Assembly (NCBI RefSeq): GCF_024693525.1
Contig: NZ_JAILKR010000015.1
Location: 1-53,479, forward strand
Length of the DNA stretch: 53,479 nt
Direction: 5' to 3'
Origin: Selenomonas sp.
GTDB taxonomy: Bacteria > Bacillota_C > Negativicutes > Selenomonadales > Selenomonadaceae
Of this stretch, positions 25,658 through 33,965 are shown piece by piece; the first letter of the stretch is position 1; each line of letters begins with the position of its first letter. The notes below the pieces were generated by a model. That model searched no databases and was not told the DNA's origin. It was given only the letters and a program-made list of their open reading frames with translations. The position numbers and the translations under genes are program-made.

Positions 25658-25686
25658 TTGACAGGATGATTCGCATCCCTTATAAT
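25658..25686 (+). promoter_or_regulatory. Consensus promoter of the tRNA-Thr pair
   Basis: TTGACA at 25658-25663 and TATAAT at 25681-25686 are exactly 17 bases apart: both hexamers are perfect sigma-70/sigma-A consensus. The first tRNA starts 33 bases after the -10. Confidence 0.9.
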
Positions 25687-25719
25687 AAGTTCTGTCAGTT
25701 ATGGAGTACCTGACAAATT

Positions 25720-25795
25720 GCTGATTTAGCTCAGTTGGTAGAGCAGCTCATTCGTAATGAGCAGGTCGTAGGTTCGAGTCCTATAATCAGCTCCA
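25720..25795 (+). tRNA. tRNA-Thr (anticodon CGU)
   Basis: A full 76-base cloverleaf is visible: acceptor arms GCTGATT/AATCAGC, D-arm TAGCTCAGTTGGTAGAGC, anticodon arm GCTCA-TTCGTAA-TGAGC with anticodon CGT, T-arm with TTCGAGT, and an encoded CCA end. It reads ACG codons. Confidence 0.95.
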
Positions 25796-25802
25796 TATCT
25801 TT

Positions 25803-25878
25803 GCTGATTTAGCTCAGTTGGTAGAGCAGCTCATTCGTAATGAGCAGGTCGTAGGTTCAAGTCCTATAATCAGCTCCA
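25803..25878 (+). tRNA. tRNA-Thr (anticodon CGU), second copy
   Basis: Identical to the copy seven bases upstream except for one base in the T-loop (TTCAAGT instead of TTCGAGT). It encodes CCA and shares the promoter and terminator, so both are processed from one transcript. Confidence 0.95.
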
Positions 25879-25888
25879 TTGAAAGCGT

Positions 25889-25917
25889 AGGCTTCCGAGT
25901 AATCGGAGGCCTTTTTT
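25889..25917 (+). terminator. Terminator after tRNA pair
   Basis: A ten-base perfect stem (AGGCTTCCGA with TCGGAGGCCT) and GTAA loop is followed by TTTTTG. Confidence 0.9.
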
Positions 25918-26068
25918 GTATGTCAGGCTTTGGTGGGGCAGGATTTCGGTGCGGAACGGAGAAAATCTAATAGAAATATAAAATGAGATTAATGACTTTG
26001 TCAACTAGTTTTCATAAGATAAAGAGGAAGATAGGTTTATTGTAAGGTGCACGGAGAAGGTGTTTGCA

Positions 26069-27052
26069 ATGGGAAAGTATATAATGGGATTTTTCATGTT
26101 CTGCCTGCTCCTGATGGGAGCTGTTGCCGGGGAGGCGGCGCCCCAAATCATCACGGCAAACGGTGTTTATATCATGGGAGAAAATGATTCGCCGAAGATT
26201 GCCAAAGATGCTGCCAGGCAGGAAGCAATGCGGACAGCGGTGGAGAAGGCCGGCGTCTATGTGGAAAGTTATTCGAAGACCCAGAATATGCAGCTGACGG
26301 AAGACGATGTGAAAGTGATTTCCGGCGCGGTGCTCAAGGTGACTGATGAAAAGGCCAGGCCGGAGCTCGATGGTGATGTATGGCGGTATACTGTGACGAT
26401 TACCGCGGAGATTGATACGGAACATCTCGATTTGAAAGCCATGATGGAAAAGCGCAGTGAACTGGAAAAATTGCAAAAGGAACGGGATGAGCTCAAACGG
26501 CAAAATGAAGAATTGCTGGAAAAATACCGGCGGGCCAGTGGCAAGGAAAAGGATACGCTAGGAACAAAGCTGGAAAATCAGTATGGGCTCGGGGCGATTT
26601 TTGACCGCTGTGTTGCCATGATTCAGCGCGGGGAGCAGCATCGGGCAATTGACACCTTAGGGGGTGTGATTCGCGATGCGTCGGTAACGGATAGCCCCTT
26701 GGCTTACGCCTATTATCTGCGCGGTCGGGCCTATTATGAGTTAAATTACGATTCCCGGGCCTTGGAGGATTTTGGCTTGGCACAGAGCACGCCCCATGAT
26801 GATAGTATTTATCCGGTATGGAGGGCGCATTACTATCGCGGGCTCATTTATTATGACCGTCGGCAGTGGAAGGATGCCTATGCAGAAATAAAAACTGCCT
26901 GGGATGCGTCGGATAAGACCGATGGGGAGATGGAGGCGGCCCTTGCCCGAGCGAAGGAAAAGGCTTATCCATCCCGGCGGCAAAGTTCGCTGGAACAGAT
27001 TCTTCGGGATGTGTTAATTGGGGCCATCAGGGGAGATTATGAAAGACCATGA
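26069..27052 (+). CDS. Exported protein with FlgT-N-like domain, coiled coil and TPR-like repeats
   Basis: The 327-residue protein has a signal sequence (about 1-24, ending GEAA). A domain at about 25-120 looks like the FlgT N-terminal / LPP20-type fold (ANGVYIMGENDSPKIAKDAARQEAMRTAVEKAGVYVES). A charged coiled coil at about 128-170 leads into TPR-like helices (about 190-300: AYAYYLRGRAYYELNYDSRALEDFGLA and YYRGLIYYDRRQWKDAYAEI). It is probably periplasmic or envelope-associated. The ATG at 26069 is chosen because the upstream GTG lies within the GAGAAGG ribosome-binding site. It overlaps the moxR-like gene by four bases, so the two are co-translated. Function is unknown. Confidence 0.7.
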   Translation: MGKYIMGFFMFCLLLMGAVAGEAAPQIITANGVYIMGENDSPKIAKDAARQEAMRTAVEKAGVYVESYSKTQNMQLTEDDVKVISGAVLKVTDEKARPELDGDVWRYTVTITAEIDTEHLDLKAMMEKRSELEKLQKERDELKRQNEELLEKYRRASGKEKDTLGTKLENQYGLGAIFDRCVAMIQRGEQHRAIDTLGGVIRDASVTDSPLAYAYYLRGRAYYELNYDSRALEDFGLAQSTPHDDSIYPVWRAHYYRGLIYYDRRQWKDAYAEIKTAWDASDKTDGEMEAALARAKEKAYPSRRQSSLEQILRDVLIGAIRGDYERP

Positions 27053-27954
27053 GAGAATTTTGGCAAGAACAGGGATTGCGTGAATCGCTGCTGGCGGAGG
27101 TAGACCGCTATCGGCAGCAGTATCCGTGGCAGGGAAAGCGGCTGGTGGTAAAACCGCGATACCGCTATTACGGGCGGGAGGTTTTGGAACAGGCGGTTAC
27201 GGCTATCGTGGCCGGCGAAAACCTGCTGCTGGTGGGGCCGAAAGCAACGGGAAAAAACGTGCTGGCTGAGAATCTGGCGGCAGCTTTTGGCCGCCCCGAT
27301 TGGAATATTTCTTTCCATATTAATATGGATTCGGCCTATCTCTTGGGAACGGATACCTTCCGCAATGGGGCCGTGGAGTTTCGTCCGGGACCTGTTTACG
27401 AATGTGCCGAAGCTGGTGGCTTTGGGGTGTTGGATGAAATCAATATGGCCCGGAATGAAGCGCTGGCAGTGCTTCACTCGCTGCTAGATTTTCGCCGGAT
27501 TCTGGATGTTCCGGGCTATGGGCGTTTGCAGCTCCACCCGGCGACACGGTTTATCGCCACGATGAATTATGGCTATGCGGGGACGCGGGAGCTCAACGAG
27601 GCGTTGACTTCACGCTTTGTCGTGCTTCAGCTTCCGCCGATTGGCGCTGATGATTTGGAGCGGCTGATGGGGGCGGAATTTCCACGACTAACGGCCAAAG
27701 GCAGGCGGCTCTTGGTGGAGCTCTTTGCGGATTTGCAACAGAAGTGCGAGAATGGGGAAATCAGCAGCAAGTCAGTGGATATCCGCGGGCTCCTCGATGC
27801 AATTCGGCTGATGGAATTTGGCCTAGGGGTGTATCCCGCCCTTTCAATGGGACTCATTCATAAGTGTTTTGACGAAGGGGAACGCGAATTGGTGCGGGAT
27901 GCCGTAGCGCTGCGGATTCCGGAAAAAATGGAGCCGGCAGCGTTATTCGCTTGA
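27049..27954 (+). CDS. MoxR-type AAA+ ATPase
   Basis: The 301-residue cytoplasmic ATPase has Walker A GPKATGKN (about 64-71), Walker B GVLDEINMA (about 125-133) and sensor-1 ATMNYGYAGTRELNEAL followed by an arginine-finger region (SRFVV). These place it in the AAA_5 / MoxR-CbbQ-NorQ group, whose members act with a VWA partner to remodel or activate a target protein complex, often by metal insertion. The overlap with the exported TPR gene and the VWA gene 13 bases downstream makes a three-gene operon. The client is not evident from the neighbourhood. Confidence 0.87.
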   Translation: MREFWQEQGLRESLLAEVDRYRQQYPWQGKRLVVKPRYRYYGREVLEQAVTAIVAGENLLLVGPKATGKNVLAENLAAAFGRPDWNISFHINMDSAYLLGTDTFRNGAVEFRPGPVYECAEAGGFGVLDEINMARNEALAVLHSLLDFRRILDVPGYGRLQLHPATRFIATMNYGYAGTRELNEALTSRFVVLQLPPIGADDLERLMGAEFPRLTAKGRRLLVELFADLQQKCENGEISSKSVDIRGLLDAIRLMEFGLGVYPALSMGLIHKCFDEGERELVRDAVALRIPEKMEPAALFA

Positions 27955-27967
27955 TGGGAGCGATAAG

Positions 27968-29665
27968 ATGAAGACGTTAAAACGAGAGGGAAATCGTGAG
28001 TTCCGGCAGCGCCGGGCTATGAACATCGTTTGGACGGCGGCGGGAGAATATGGTTTTTCTCCCGCTTTTTTGGCATTTCATGAAGATGGTACGCCGGACC
28101 TTTATTTGAATTCGATTATCGGTTTTGCGCATCGCTTCTATGATGCGGAGAAGTTGGCGGCGTATGTTTGCCAGCTTGACCAGTCAATCCTGTCAAGTGT
28201 GTTTGAAGATATTTTATGGCTGGGGTTAGAGCAGGCAATTTATAAAAGGGAATTGCCGAATCGCCCGGTCCTTGAAGAACTGCGCCGGGAGCATGCCCGG
28301 CGCTTTTTGCTGGATTCGGTTGATGTATCCATGCAGCAGCTCATGATGCGCAGTGAAATCATCCATACCTTGAAGGCTGGGCGCTGTCGGGAAATTTTAG
28401 GAGAGCCGCCTAGCATACGCAATCCTTGGGATAGGAAGCTCTACGAGGCTTTGGATTATCCAGCAGAATTAACCACCGAGGAAATCATTGCCCGGACGGA
28501 CCGGATATTGCGGCGGTTTTTTATTTTCCGCTTTACGGCGGGCCGGCGGCGGAGCTGGCATATCATTTTGAGCAATCGCTGGCAGCAGTGGCTGCGGCGG
28601 TTGTTTTCGCTGGAGGGGCAGCGGGAATTTTCGATTCGCCCTTGGCGGCAGGCTGATGCAGCTGGGGGACTGGGAAATGACGAGGGCAGTATTTCGGGCT
28701 GGAGCCGTGATCCGCTGGCGGCAAAGCTGGCAGAGCTTACGGCAATTTATGGCAACCCCCTTTTTGCCGAATCGGTGCGGCTGGAGTTGGAGGTTTCCTT
28801 GTGCCGGGGAAATCATCAACGGGCTCATTTGTATTTTGCCATTGGCAGCGAGAACGATGCCAGCCGAGAAAATCGCGCCTTTTGGCGGGGGCACCAGCGG
28901 CAGTATGAACTGTGCCGGCGGCATCTTCGCGCTTCGCTGCAAAATTGCCTGTTGGTTCATCATCAACCGCAACAAATATCCGGGCGGCAAGGTGTCTTTG
29001 CGCCGGCTAGGGCTTGGCGGGGTGTTTTTCTGCATGACCCTAGCGTTTTTTGGCAGTATCAGGAGGAGCCTAAAGGGGATTTTGCCGTTACGCTGCTGCT
29101 GGATGCTTCGGAGTCGCGCCGGGAACAACAGGGGATGATTGCCGCGCAGACTTATGCGATTGCCGGAGCTTTGGTAGACTGCCGGATTCCCGTTCAGGTC
29201 TATTCCTTTTGCAGCGTAAAGGGGGTAACGGTATTTTGCCAGTTGAAATCGTTGGCGGAACGGGATGGGCAGAGAATCTTTGCTTATCGCACCGGTGGCT
29301 GGAATCGGGATGGGCTGGCCCTCTTGACGGCTGAAAAATTACTTCCTCAGGAGAAAAACCGTCGTCAGTTGCTGATGGTGCTGACGGATGCCCATCCTAG
29401 TGATGTGCTGGACGTTCCGGCAGGGGCGGGAAGAAGTCATCGCTATATGGATAAGACGGCCATGGAGGATACAGCAGCGGCGGTGAAATCTTTGCGGCGT
29501 CATGGGGTAAAGCTGGTGGCTTTGGTCAATAGTGTGTTGATGGGCCAGGGGGCAGAAATAGCGGCCCGGGAAATATACGGCAAACAAGCCGTTGCAATTT
29601 CCTCGATTGAATGCTTGGCAGAAACCGTGGCCGGATTGGTGGAGCAGCAGATAAGCATGGACTGA
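27968..29665 (+). CDS. VWA-domain protein (CoxE/NorD-like partner of MoxR ATPase)
   Basis: The 565-residue protein has a helical, Arg/Trp-rich N-terminal part (about 1-370) that I do not recognise and a C-terminal von Willebrand A domain. Its metal-ion-dependent adhesion site reads LLLDASESRREQ (DxSxS), with a conserved threonine region YRTGGWNRDG and Asp in VLTDAHPSD. Such proteins pair with MoxR/NorQ ATPases to act on a client complex. The gene follows the ATPase by 13 bases. The Arg/Lys content of the first two thirds suggests nucleic-acid or acidic-surface contact, but this is only a guess. Confidence 0.8.
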   Translation: MKTLKREGNREFRQRRAMNIVWTAAGEYGFSPAFLAFHEDGTPDLYLNSIIGFAHRFYDAEKLAAYVCQLDQSILSSVFEDILWLGLEQAIYKRELPNRPVLEELRREHARRFLLDSVDVSMQQLMMRSEIIHTLKAGRCREILGEPPSIRNPWDRKLYEALDYPAELTTEEIIARTDRILRRFFIFRFTAGRRRSWHIILSNRWQQWLRRLFSLEGQREFSIRPWRQADAAGGLGNDEGSISGWSRDPLAAKLAELTAIYGNPLFAESVRLELEVSLCRGNHQRAHLYFAIGSENDASRENRAFWRGHQRQYELCRRHLRASLQNCLLVHHQPQQISGRQGVFAPARAWRGVFLHDPSVFWQYQEEPKGDFAVTLLLDASESRREQQGMIAAQTYAIAGALVDCRIPVQVYSFCSVKGVTVFCQLKSLAERDGQRIFAYRTGGWNRDGLALLTAEKLLPQEKNRRQLLMVLTDAHPSDVLDVPAGAGRSHRYMDKTAMEDTAAAVKSLRRHGVKLVALVNSVLMGQGAEIAAREIYGKQAVAISSIECLAETVAGLVEQQISMD

Positions 29666-29783
29666 GGACAAATGCGGATGCTTCGGATACGAAACTTGCT
29701 TTTTTGTGGGAAAAAGGGCAAAATAGAGAGGTGATTTATCGTTATTTACATGTGTAAGGATTTTTAACGGGTGAAATGGATAT

Positions 29784-30824
29784 ATGCAAATGGAGCAGAT
29801 GCGGCAGTCTCTGGTGCTGGCAGTGGATGGCAGAGAAGAGGACCGCACAAAGTTAAGGAATGTGTTAGCCTCCCGTGTTAATTTCTTTGGTGTGGCGGCT
29901 GGCAGTGCTGGATTGGCGTATGTGGAGCAGAAGCGGCCGGACTTGGTGCTTTTAGCCGATGAGTTGCCGGATATGGATGGGTTTGAGGTGCTAAGGCGCA
30001 TCCGCGAGGATGAACGGTTCAAGGACATTCCGGTTATCATGATGACGATGGACCAGAGTCAGAAGGCCGAGGCAGCCAGCATTATGGCTGGGGCCTTTGA
30101 GATTGTGCGCAAGCCCTTTGTGCCCATCATTGTGGTGAAAAAGGTGGAGCAGGTCCTGGAGCTGGAATACCTGCACCGTCATTTGCGCAGTGAAGTCAGA
30201 CGCCAGACCCATCTGGCGGAAGAGCGGTTGGCGTCGAGCCGAAGGCTGTTTGAGGAAACGGTTATGGCCCTGGCGAAAACCATTGATGCCAAGGATGCCT
30301 ATACCCGTGGTCATTCCCAACGGGTGGGGCGCTATTCCCGCCACATTGCCTATAAGTTGGGATGGACGGAAGAAGAGCAGCAGAAGCTTTATTTTATGGG
30401 ACTGCTTCATGACATCGGCAAGATTGGTGTGCCGGAGGCAATCATCAACAAGCCAGACCGGCTTACCGATGAAGAGTATGACCGGATAAAGGAACATACG
30501 GTTATCGGGTCAGAAATTCTGGAGCTGGTGGCGGAGTTCCCAGAACTTACCATTGGGGCGCGGTCTCATCATGAACGATTTGACGGAACGGGGTATCCGG
30601 ACGGCAAGAAGGGGAAGGAGATTCCCATTTATGCCCGCATCATTGCGGTGGCCGATGCCTATGATGCTATGACGTCTAAACGCAGTTACCGCGACATCTT
30701 GCCGCAGAATGTGGTTCGGGCAGAAATCGCCAAAGGGCGCAATTCCCAGTTTGACCCGGAATTTGCCGATGTGATGCTGCAGATTATCGATGAAGATGAA
30801 GACTATATGCTGCATGAGCGCTAA
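29784..30824 (+). CDS. REC/HD-GYP protein, predicted c-di-GMP phosphodiesterase with degenerate receiver
   Basis: The 346-residue protein has an N-terminal receiver (about 8-130), a short helical linker and an HD-GYP domain (about 160-340). The HD-GYP hallmarks are present: ARTK-type AKTIDAKDAYTRGHS, LLHDIGKIGVPEAIINKP, HHERFDGTGYPDG and ADAYDAMTSKRSYR. It should hydrolyse c-di-GMP to pGpG or GMP. In the receiver, the phospho-acceptor position is Ala58 (LVLLADELPDMDG; normally LLDxxMP). One of the acidic pair is Gly16, while Thr and Lys (RKPF) are kept. Ordinary phosphorylation is therefore doubtful. It is a monocistron. Confidence 0.9.
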   Translation: MQMEQMRQSLVLAVDGREEDRTKLRNVLASRVNFFGVAAGSAGLAYVEQKRPDLVLLADELPDMDGFEVLRRIREDERFKDIPVIMMTMDQSQKAEAASIMAGAFEIVRKPFVPIIVVKKVEQVLELEYLHRHLRSEVRRQTHLAEERLASSRRLFEETVMALAKTIDAKDAYTRGHSQRVGRYSRHIAYKLGWTEEEQQKLYFMGLLHDIGKIGVPEAIINKPDRLTDEEYDRIKEHTVIGSEILELVAEFPELTIGARSHHERFDGTGYPDGKKGKEIPIYARIIAVADAYDAMTSKRSYRDILPQNVVRAEIAKGRNSQFDPEFADVMLQIIDEDEDYMLHER

Positions 30825-30845
30825 TTGCTAAAAATGTATGGGATA

Positions 30846-30879
30846 AAACCCGCTGATTTGCAAGATCGGCGGGTTTTTC
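30846..30879 (+). terminator. Terminator after HD-GYP gene
   Basis: An eight-base stem (AAACCCGC with GCGGGTTT) with an inner TGAT/ATCG extension is followed by a T-rich tail. Confidence 0.8.
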
Positions 30880-30901
30880 TTGCGTTATGGAACGGAATGA
30901 G

Positions 30902-30928
30902 TTAATATACCTATAGGGGGTATATTAA
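30902..30928 (+). promoter_or_regulatory. Predicted CsoR operator overlapping the csoR promoter
   Basis: A ten-base perfect inverted repeat TTAATATACC / GGTATATTAA is separated by seven bases (TATAGGG). The centre ATACC-TATAGGG-GGTAT matches the ATACC..GGGTAT type of CsoR copper operator. It lies 23 bases before the csoR ATG, so CsoR probably represses its own operon with copA. Confidence 0.8.
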
Positions 30929-30950
30929 TAGAGTGATTAGGAGAGAGAAA

Positions 30951-31277
30951 ATGAGCGAAGCGAAAACTATGCCCTGCGGCTGCTGTGGCGGCATAAAGCA
31001 TAAATTTCGGGATAAAGATGGTGAGGAGTACAAGTGTCTGGTGCGCCGGCTGAACCGGATTGAAGGGCAGATACGCGGTATCCACAAAATGGTGGATGAG
31101 GATCGCTACTGTGTCGATATCCTGACCCAGGTCAGCGCGGTGCAGTCGGCACTGAATGCGTTTACCAAGGAGCTTTTAAGTCAGCATATCCATAGCTGTG
31201 TGGTGGAGGATATCCGCGCAGGCAATGACGAAGTGGTGGAGGAACTTTGCGGTCTCTTGCAAAAAGTCATGAAATAA
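30951..31277 (+). CDS. csoR: CsoR-type copper-sensing repressor
   Basis: The 108-residue all-helical repressor has the family core RRLNRIEGQIRGIHKMVDEDRYCVDILTQVSAVQSALNAF. The copper ligands Cys (in YCVDIL) and His-Cys (in SQHIHSC) are all present. An extra Cys-rich start (MPCGCCGG) precedes the core. Cu(I) binding releases DNA in this family. The ATG at 30951 follows AGGAGAG; an upstream GTG frame contains that site. It is followed 34 bases on by copA, and the operator before it supports autoregulation. Confidence 0.93.
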   Translation: MSEAKTMPCGCCGGIKHKFRDKDGEEYKCLVRRLNRIEGQIRGIHKMVDEDRYCVDILTQVSAVQSALNAFTKELLSQHIHSCVVEDIRAGNDEVVEELCGLLQKVMK

Positions 31278-31311
31278 TGGATGGCCGGCTCCGATAAGGA
31301 AGGAGAACGAT

Positions 31312-33846
31312 GTGAGGAAAGAAAAATTCAATGTAACGGGTATGACCTGTTCAGCCTGCTCGGCTCGGGTGCAAAAAGCCGTGGAAGGTTTGGCAGGGAC
31401 ACAGGACGTATCGGTTAATCTGTTGACCAATAGCATGCAGCTTCAATATGATGAACAGGTGGTCGATGCGGCAGCAGTGATTGCGGCGGTGGAAAAGGCC
31501 GGCTATGGAGCGTCGGTCAAAGGTGCCCCGGCAAGAGCGGCGGCGGAAACGGAGCCGGAACGAATCGGCGATCGGCAGATACGAGAGCTGCGCCAGCGGC
31601 TTTCGTGGTCGCTGCTATTCCTGCTGCCCCTTATGTATGTGGTGATGCAGAACCATTTAGGGGCTTTGGTGCCTGCAGGGCTTCGGGAGGTGCTGGCTGG
31701 ACCGGAAAATGCTGTGGTATTTGCCTTTGTCCAGTTTTTGCTGGTACTGCCGATTATGCTGCTGAACCGTAAATTTTATATCGGCGGCTTCCGGGCACTT
31801 ATTCAGGGGGCGCCCAATATGGATACCCTGGTGGGAATGGGCTCTATGGCATCAGCCCTGTTCGGCGTGGTGGGGATTTTCCGCATCGGCTGGGGAATGG
31901 GCCATGGCGATTGGGCGTTGGTGTCATCGTATAGCCAGAATCTGTATTTTGAATCGGCGGGCATGATTGTCACGTTGATTACGGTGGGGAAATACCTGGA
32001 GAGCCGGGCAAAGGGCAAGACGGGCAGAGCCTTAGAACAGCTGATGGAACTTGCGCCGAAACAGGCAACTGTGCTGCGGGAGGGCAAAGAGGTGGTTATC
32101 GCCGCCGATTCTCTGCAGGTGGGGGATACCGTGGTGGTTCGCCCTGGCGAACGCATTCCTGCCGATGGGGTCATCACCTGGGGCACGACCAGCGTCGACG
32201 AAGCGGCTATTTCCGGGGAAAGTATCCCGGTGGAAAAGGGAATCGGCGATGGTGTGACTTCTGCCACCATCAACAAGAATGGCTTTATCCGTTTTAAGGC
32301 AGAACGGGTGGGGGAGGATTCTACCATCAGCCGGATTATCCGCTTGGTGGATGAGGCCAGCGCCAGCAAGGCCCCCATTGCCCGTTTGGCCGATAAGATT
32401 GCCGGTGTTTTCGTCCCCGTGGTCATGGCGATTGCTGTCAGTGCTGGGGCGATCTGGCTCATGGCTGGAGCGGATGTGGAATTCGCATTTTCCATTGCGA
32501 TTTCGATTCTCGTCATTTCCTGTCCCTGTGCACTGGGGCTGGCAACCCCGGTGGCGGTCATGGTAGGCATTGGCAAGGGGGCAGAAAATGGAATCCTGAT
32601 TAAATCCGGGGAAGCATTGGAAACTGCCCATCGCATCGATACGGTAGTGGTGGACAAGACGGGAACCATCACCGAGGGGCGGCCTGAGGTGGTGTCGGTG
32701 CAGGCCTTCGGCGTGTCAGAAACAGAACTCATCGCGGCGGCGGCTGGGCTGGAAGCAGGCAGTGAACATCCGCTGGCAGAAGCGATTATGGCCTATGCCA
32801 GAAAGCGGCAAATCGAGCCACTTCTCATGATGGATTTTGCGGCGGTTTTCGGCCGTGGTGTACGCGGACAGGCAGCTGGCAGCAAATGGCTGGCGGGAAA
32901 TCAACGTTTCCTGCAAGAACAGCAGTTGGAAACCGCCGCGTATCAAGAACGGTTGGATGCTTTGGCCGATGAAGGCGTTACTCCGTTGCTGGTAGCTTGT
33001 GAAAAGCAGGTGGTGGGCATTTTGGGTGTGGCCGATAGGGAAAAGGCCACCAGCGGGCAAGCCGTTCGCGAGTTTTCTGCTATGGGCCTGGATGTGGTTA
33101 TGCTCACGGGGGATAATGAACGAACGGCCGAGGCGATACGCCGCCGGCTAAATATTCCCCATGTTATCGCCGGGGTCCTGCCGGAAGATAAGGCAATGCA
33201 TATCGAGGCGCTGCAAAAAGCCGGCCATCGGGTGGCCATGATTGGCGATGGCATCAACGATGCGCCGGCGCTTTCTCGGGCGGACTTGGGAATCGCGATT
33301 GGTGCGGGAACCGATATTGCCCTGGAAAGTGCCGATGCAGTACTGGTGAAAAATGATCTGCTAGATGCCGTACAGGCAATACGGCTGTCGAAGGCGGTTA
33401 TGCGCAATATCAAGGAGAATCTGTTCTGGGCATTTTTCTACAATGTGCTCTGTATTCCGCTGGCTGCCGGTGTATTGTTCCCTTCGTTGGGAATCAAGCT
33501 GTCGCCGATGGTGGGGGCTGCCGCTATGAGTATGTCGAGCATTTGTGTCTGTCTCAATGCCCTGCGGCTTCGGTTGGTTTCAATGGATAAGGCCCCACAG
33601 TTATCTGGTGGCGGCGTTGTTAGGAATAAGGAGGTTTTAACTATGGAAAAGACGTTGAAAATTGAAGGTATGATGTGCAAGCATTGCCAGAAACATGTGA
33701 CGGATGCACTTTCTAACATGGATGGTGTAACCGAGGTGGAGGTCAATCTGGAAAAGGGAACGGCGGCCGTCAAGATGAGCCGTGAGATTCCGGACGGGGA
33801 ATTTCAGCAGGTTATCGAGGAAGCAGGCTACGAATTGATTTCTTGA
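31312..33846 (+). CDS. copA: CopA copper-exporting P1B ATPase fused to a C-terminal CopZ-like domain
   Basis: The 844-residue inner-membrane ATPase pumps Cu(I) out of the cytoplasm. An N-terminal HMA domain (about 4-70) carries GMTCSAC with Cys13 and Cys16. It is followed by TM helices, the actuator SGES (about 301-304), the CPC motif at 404-406, DKTGT at 448-452, and the ATP-binding domain with GDGINDAPAL. A last TM pair follows (MSMSS, LNALRL). The frame then runs through a short linker (about 762-777) into a second HMA domain with MCKHC. A perfect AAGGAGGT and ATG at 33643 lie in frame at that junction, so a free CopZ may also be made. The start is GTG at 31312. Confidence 0.95.
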   Translation: MRKEKFNVTGMTCSACSARVQKAVEGLAGTQDVSVNLLTNSMQLQYDEQVVDAAAVIAAVEKAGYGASVKGAPARAAAETEPERIGDRQIRELRQRLSWSLLFLLPLMYVVMQNHLGALVPAGLREVLAGPENAVVFAFVQFLLVLPIMLLNRKFYIGGFRALIQGAPNMDTLVGMGSMASALFGVVGIFRIGWGMGHGDWALVSSYSQNLYFESAGMIVTLITVGKYLESRAKGKTGRALEQLMELAPKQATVLREGKEVVIAADSLQVGDTVVVRPGERIPADGVITWGTTSVDEAAISGESIPVEKGIGDGVTSATINKNGFIRFKAERVGEDSTISRIIRLVDEASASKAPIARLADKIAGVFVPVVMAIAVSAGAIWLMAGADVEFAFSIAISILVISCPCALGLATPVAVMVGIGKGAENGILIKSGEALETAHRIDTVVVDKTGTITEGRPEVVSVQAFGVSETELIAAAAGLEAGSEHPLAEAIMAYARKRQIEPLLMMDFAAVFGRGVRGQAAGSKWLAGNQRFLQEQQLETAAYQERLDALADEGVTPLLVACEKQVVGILGVADREKATSGQAVREFSAMGLDVVMLTGDNERTAEAIRRRLNIPHVIAGVLPEDKAMHIEALQKAGHRVAMIGDGINDAPALSRADLGIAIGAGTDIALESADAVLVKNDLLDAVQAIRLSKAVMRNIKENLFWAFFYNVLCIPLAAGVLFPSLGIKLSPMVGAAAMSMSSICVCLNALRLRLVSMDKAPQLSGGGVVRNKEVLTMEKTLKIEGMMCKHCQKHVTDALSNMDGVTEVEVNLEKGTAAVKMSREIPDGEFQQVIEEAGYELIS
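33643..33846 (+). CDS. copZ: Nested, in-frame CopZ-like copper chaperone (internal translation start)
   Basis: An AAGGAGGT sequence at 33628-33635 is followed after seven bases by ATG at 33643, in the same frame as copA. Starting here gives a 67-residue HMA protein (MEKTLKIEGMMCKHCQKH at its N-terminus) that is complete and of usual CopZ length. It ends at the same stop as copA. CopZ carries Cu(I) to CopA in the cytoplasm. The site looks like an ancestral separate copZ gene whose upstream stop was lost. Production of the free form is inferred from the ribosome-binding site. Confidence 0.6.
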   Translation: MEKTLKIEGMMCKHCQKHVTDALSNMDGVTEVEVNLEKGTAAVKMSREIPDGEFQQVIEEAGYELIS

Positions 33847-33855
33847 TGCAGGGGG

Positions 33856-33890
33856 AAAGAAGCAGTTTTTGACAGCTGCTTCTTTTTTTA
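33856..33890 (+). terminator. Terminator after copA/copZ
   Basis: A ten-base perfect stem (AAAGAAGCAG with CTGCTTCTTT) with a nine-base loop is followed by TTTT. Confidence 0.85.
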
Positions 33891-33965
33891 TGAATTTTTC
33901 GGATAGATATGATACAATAGACAGAAATGAGTGAATCTTATATTTTCGGAAGGTGGTTGCCCATT

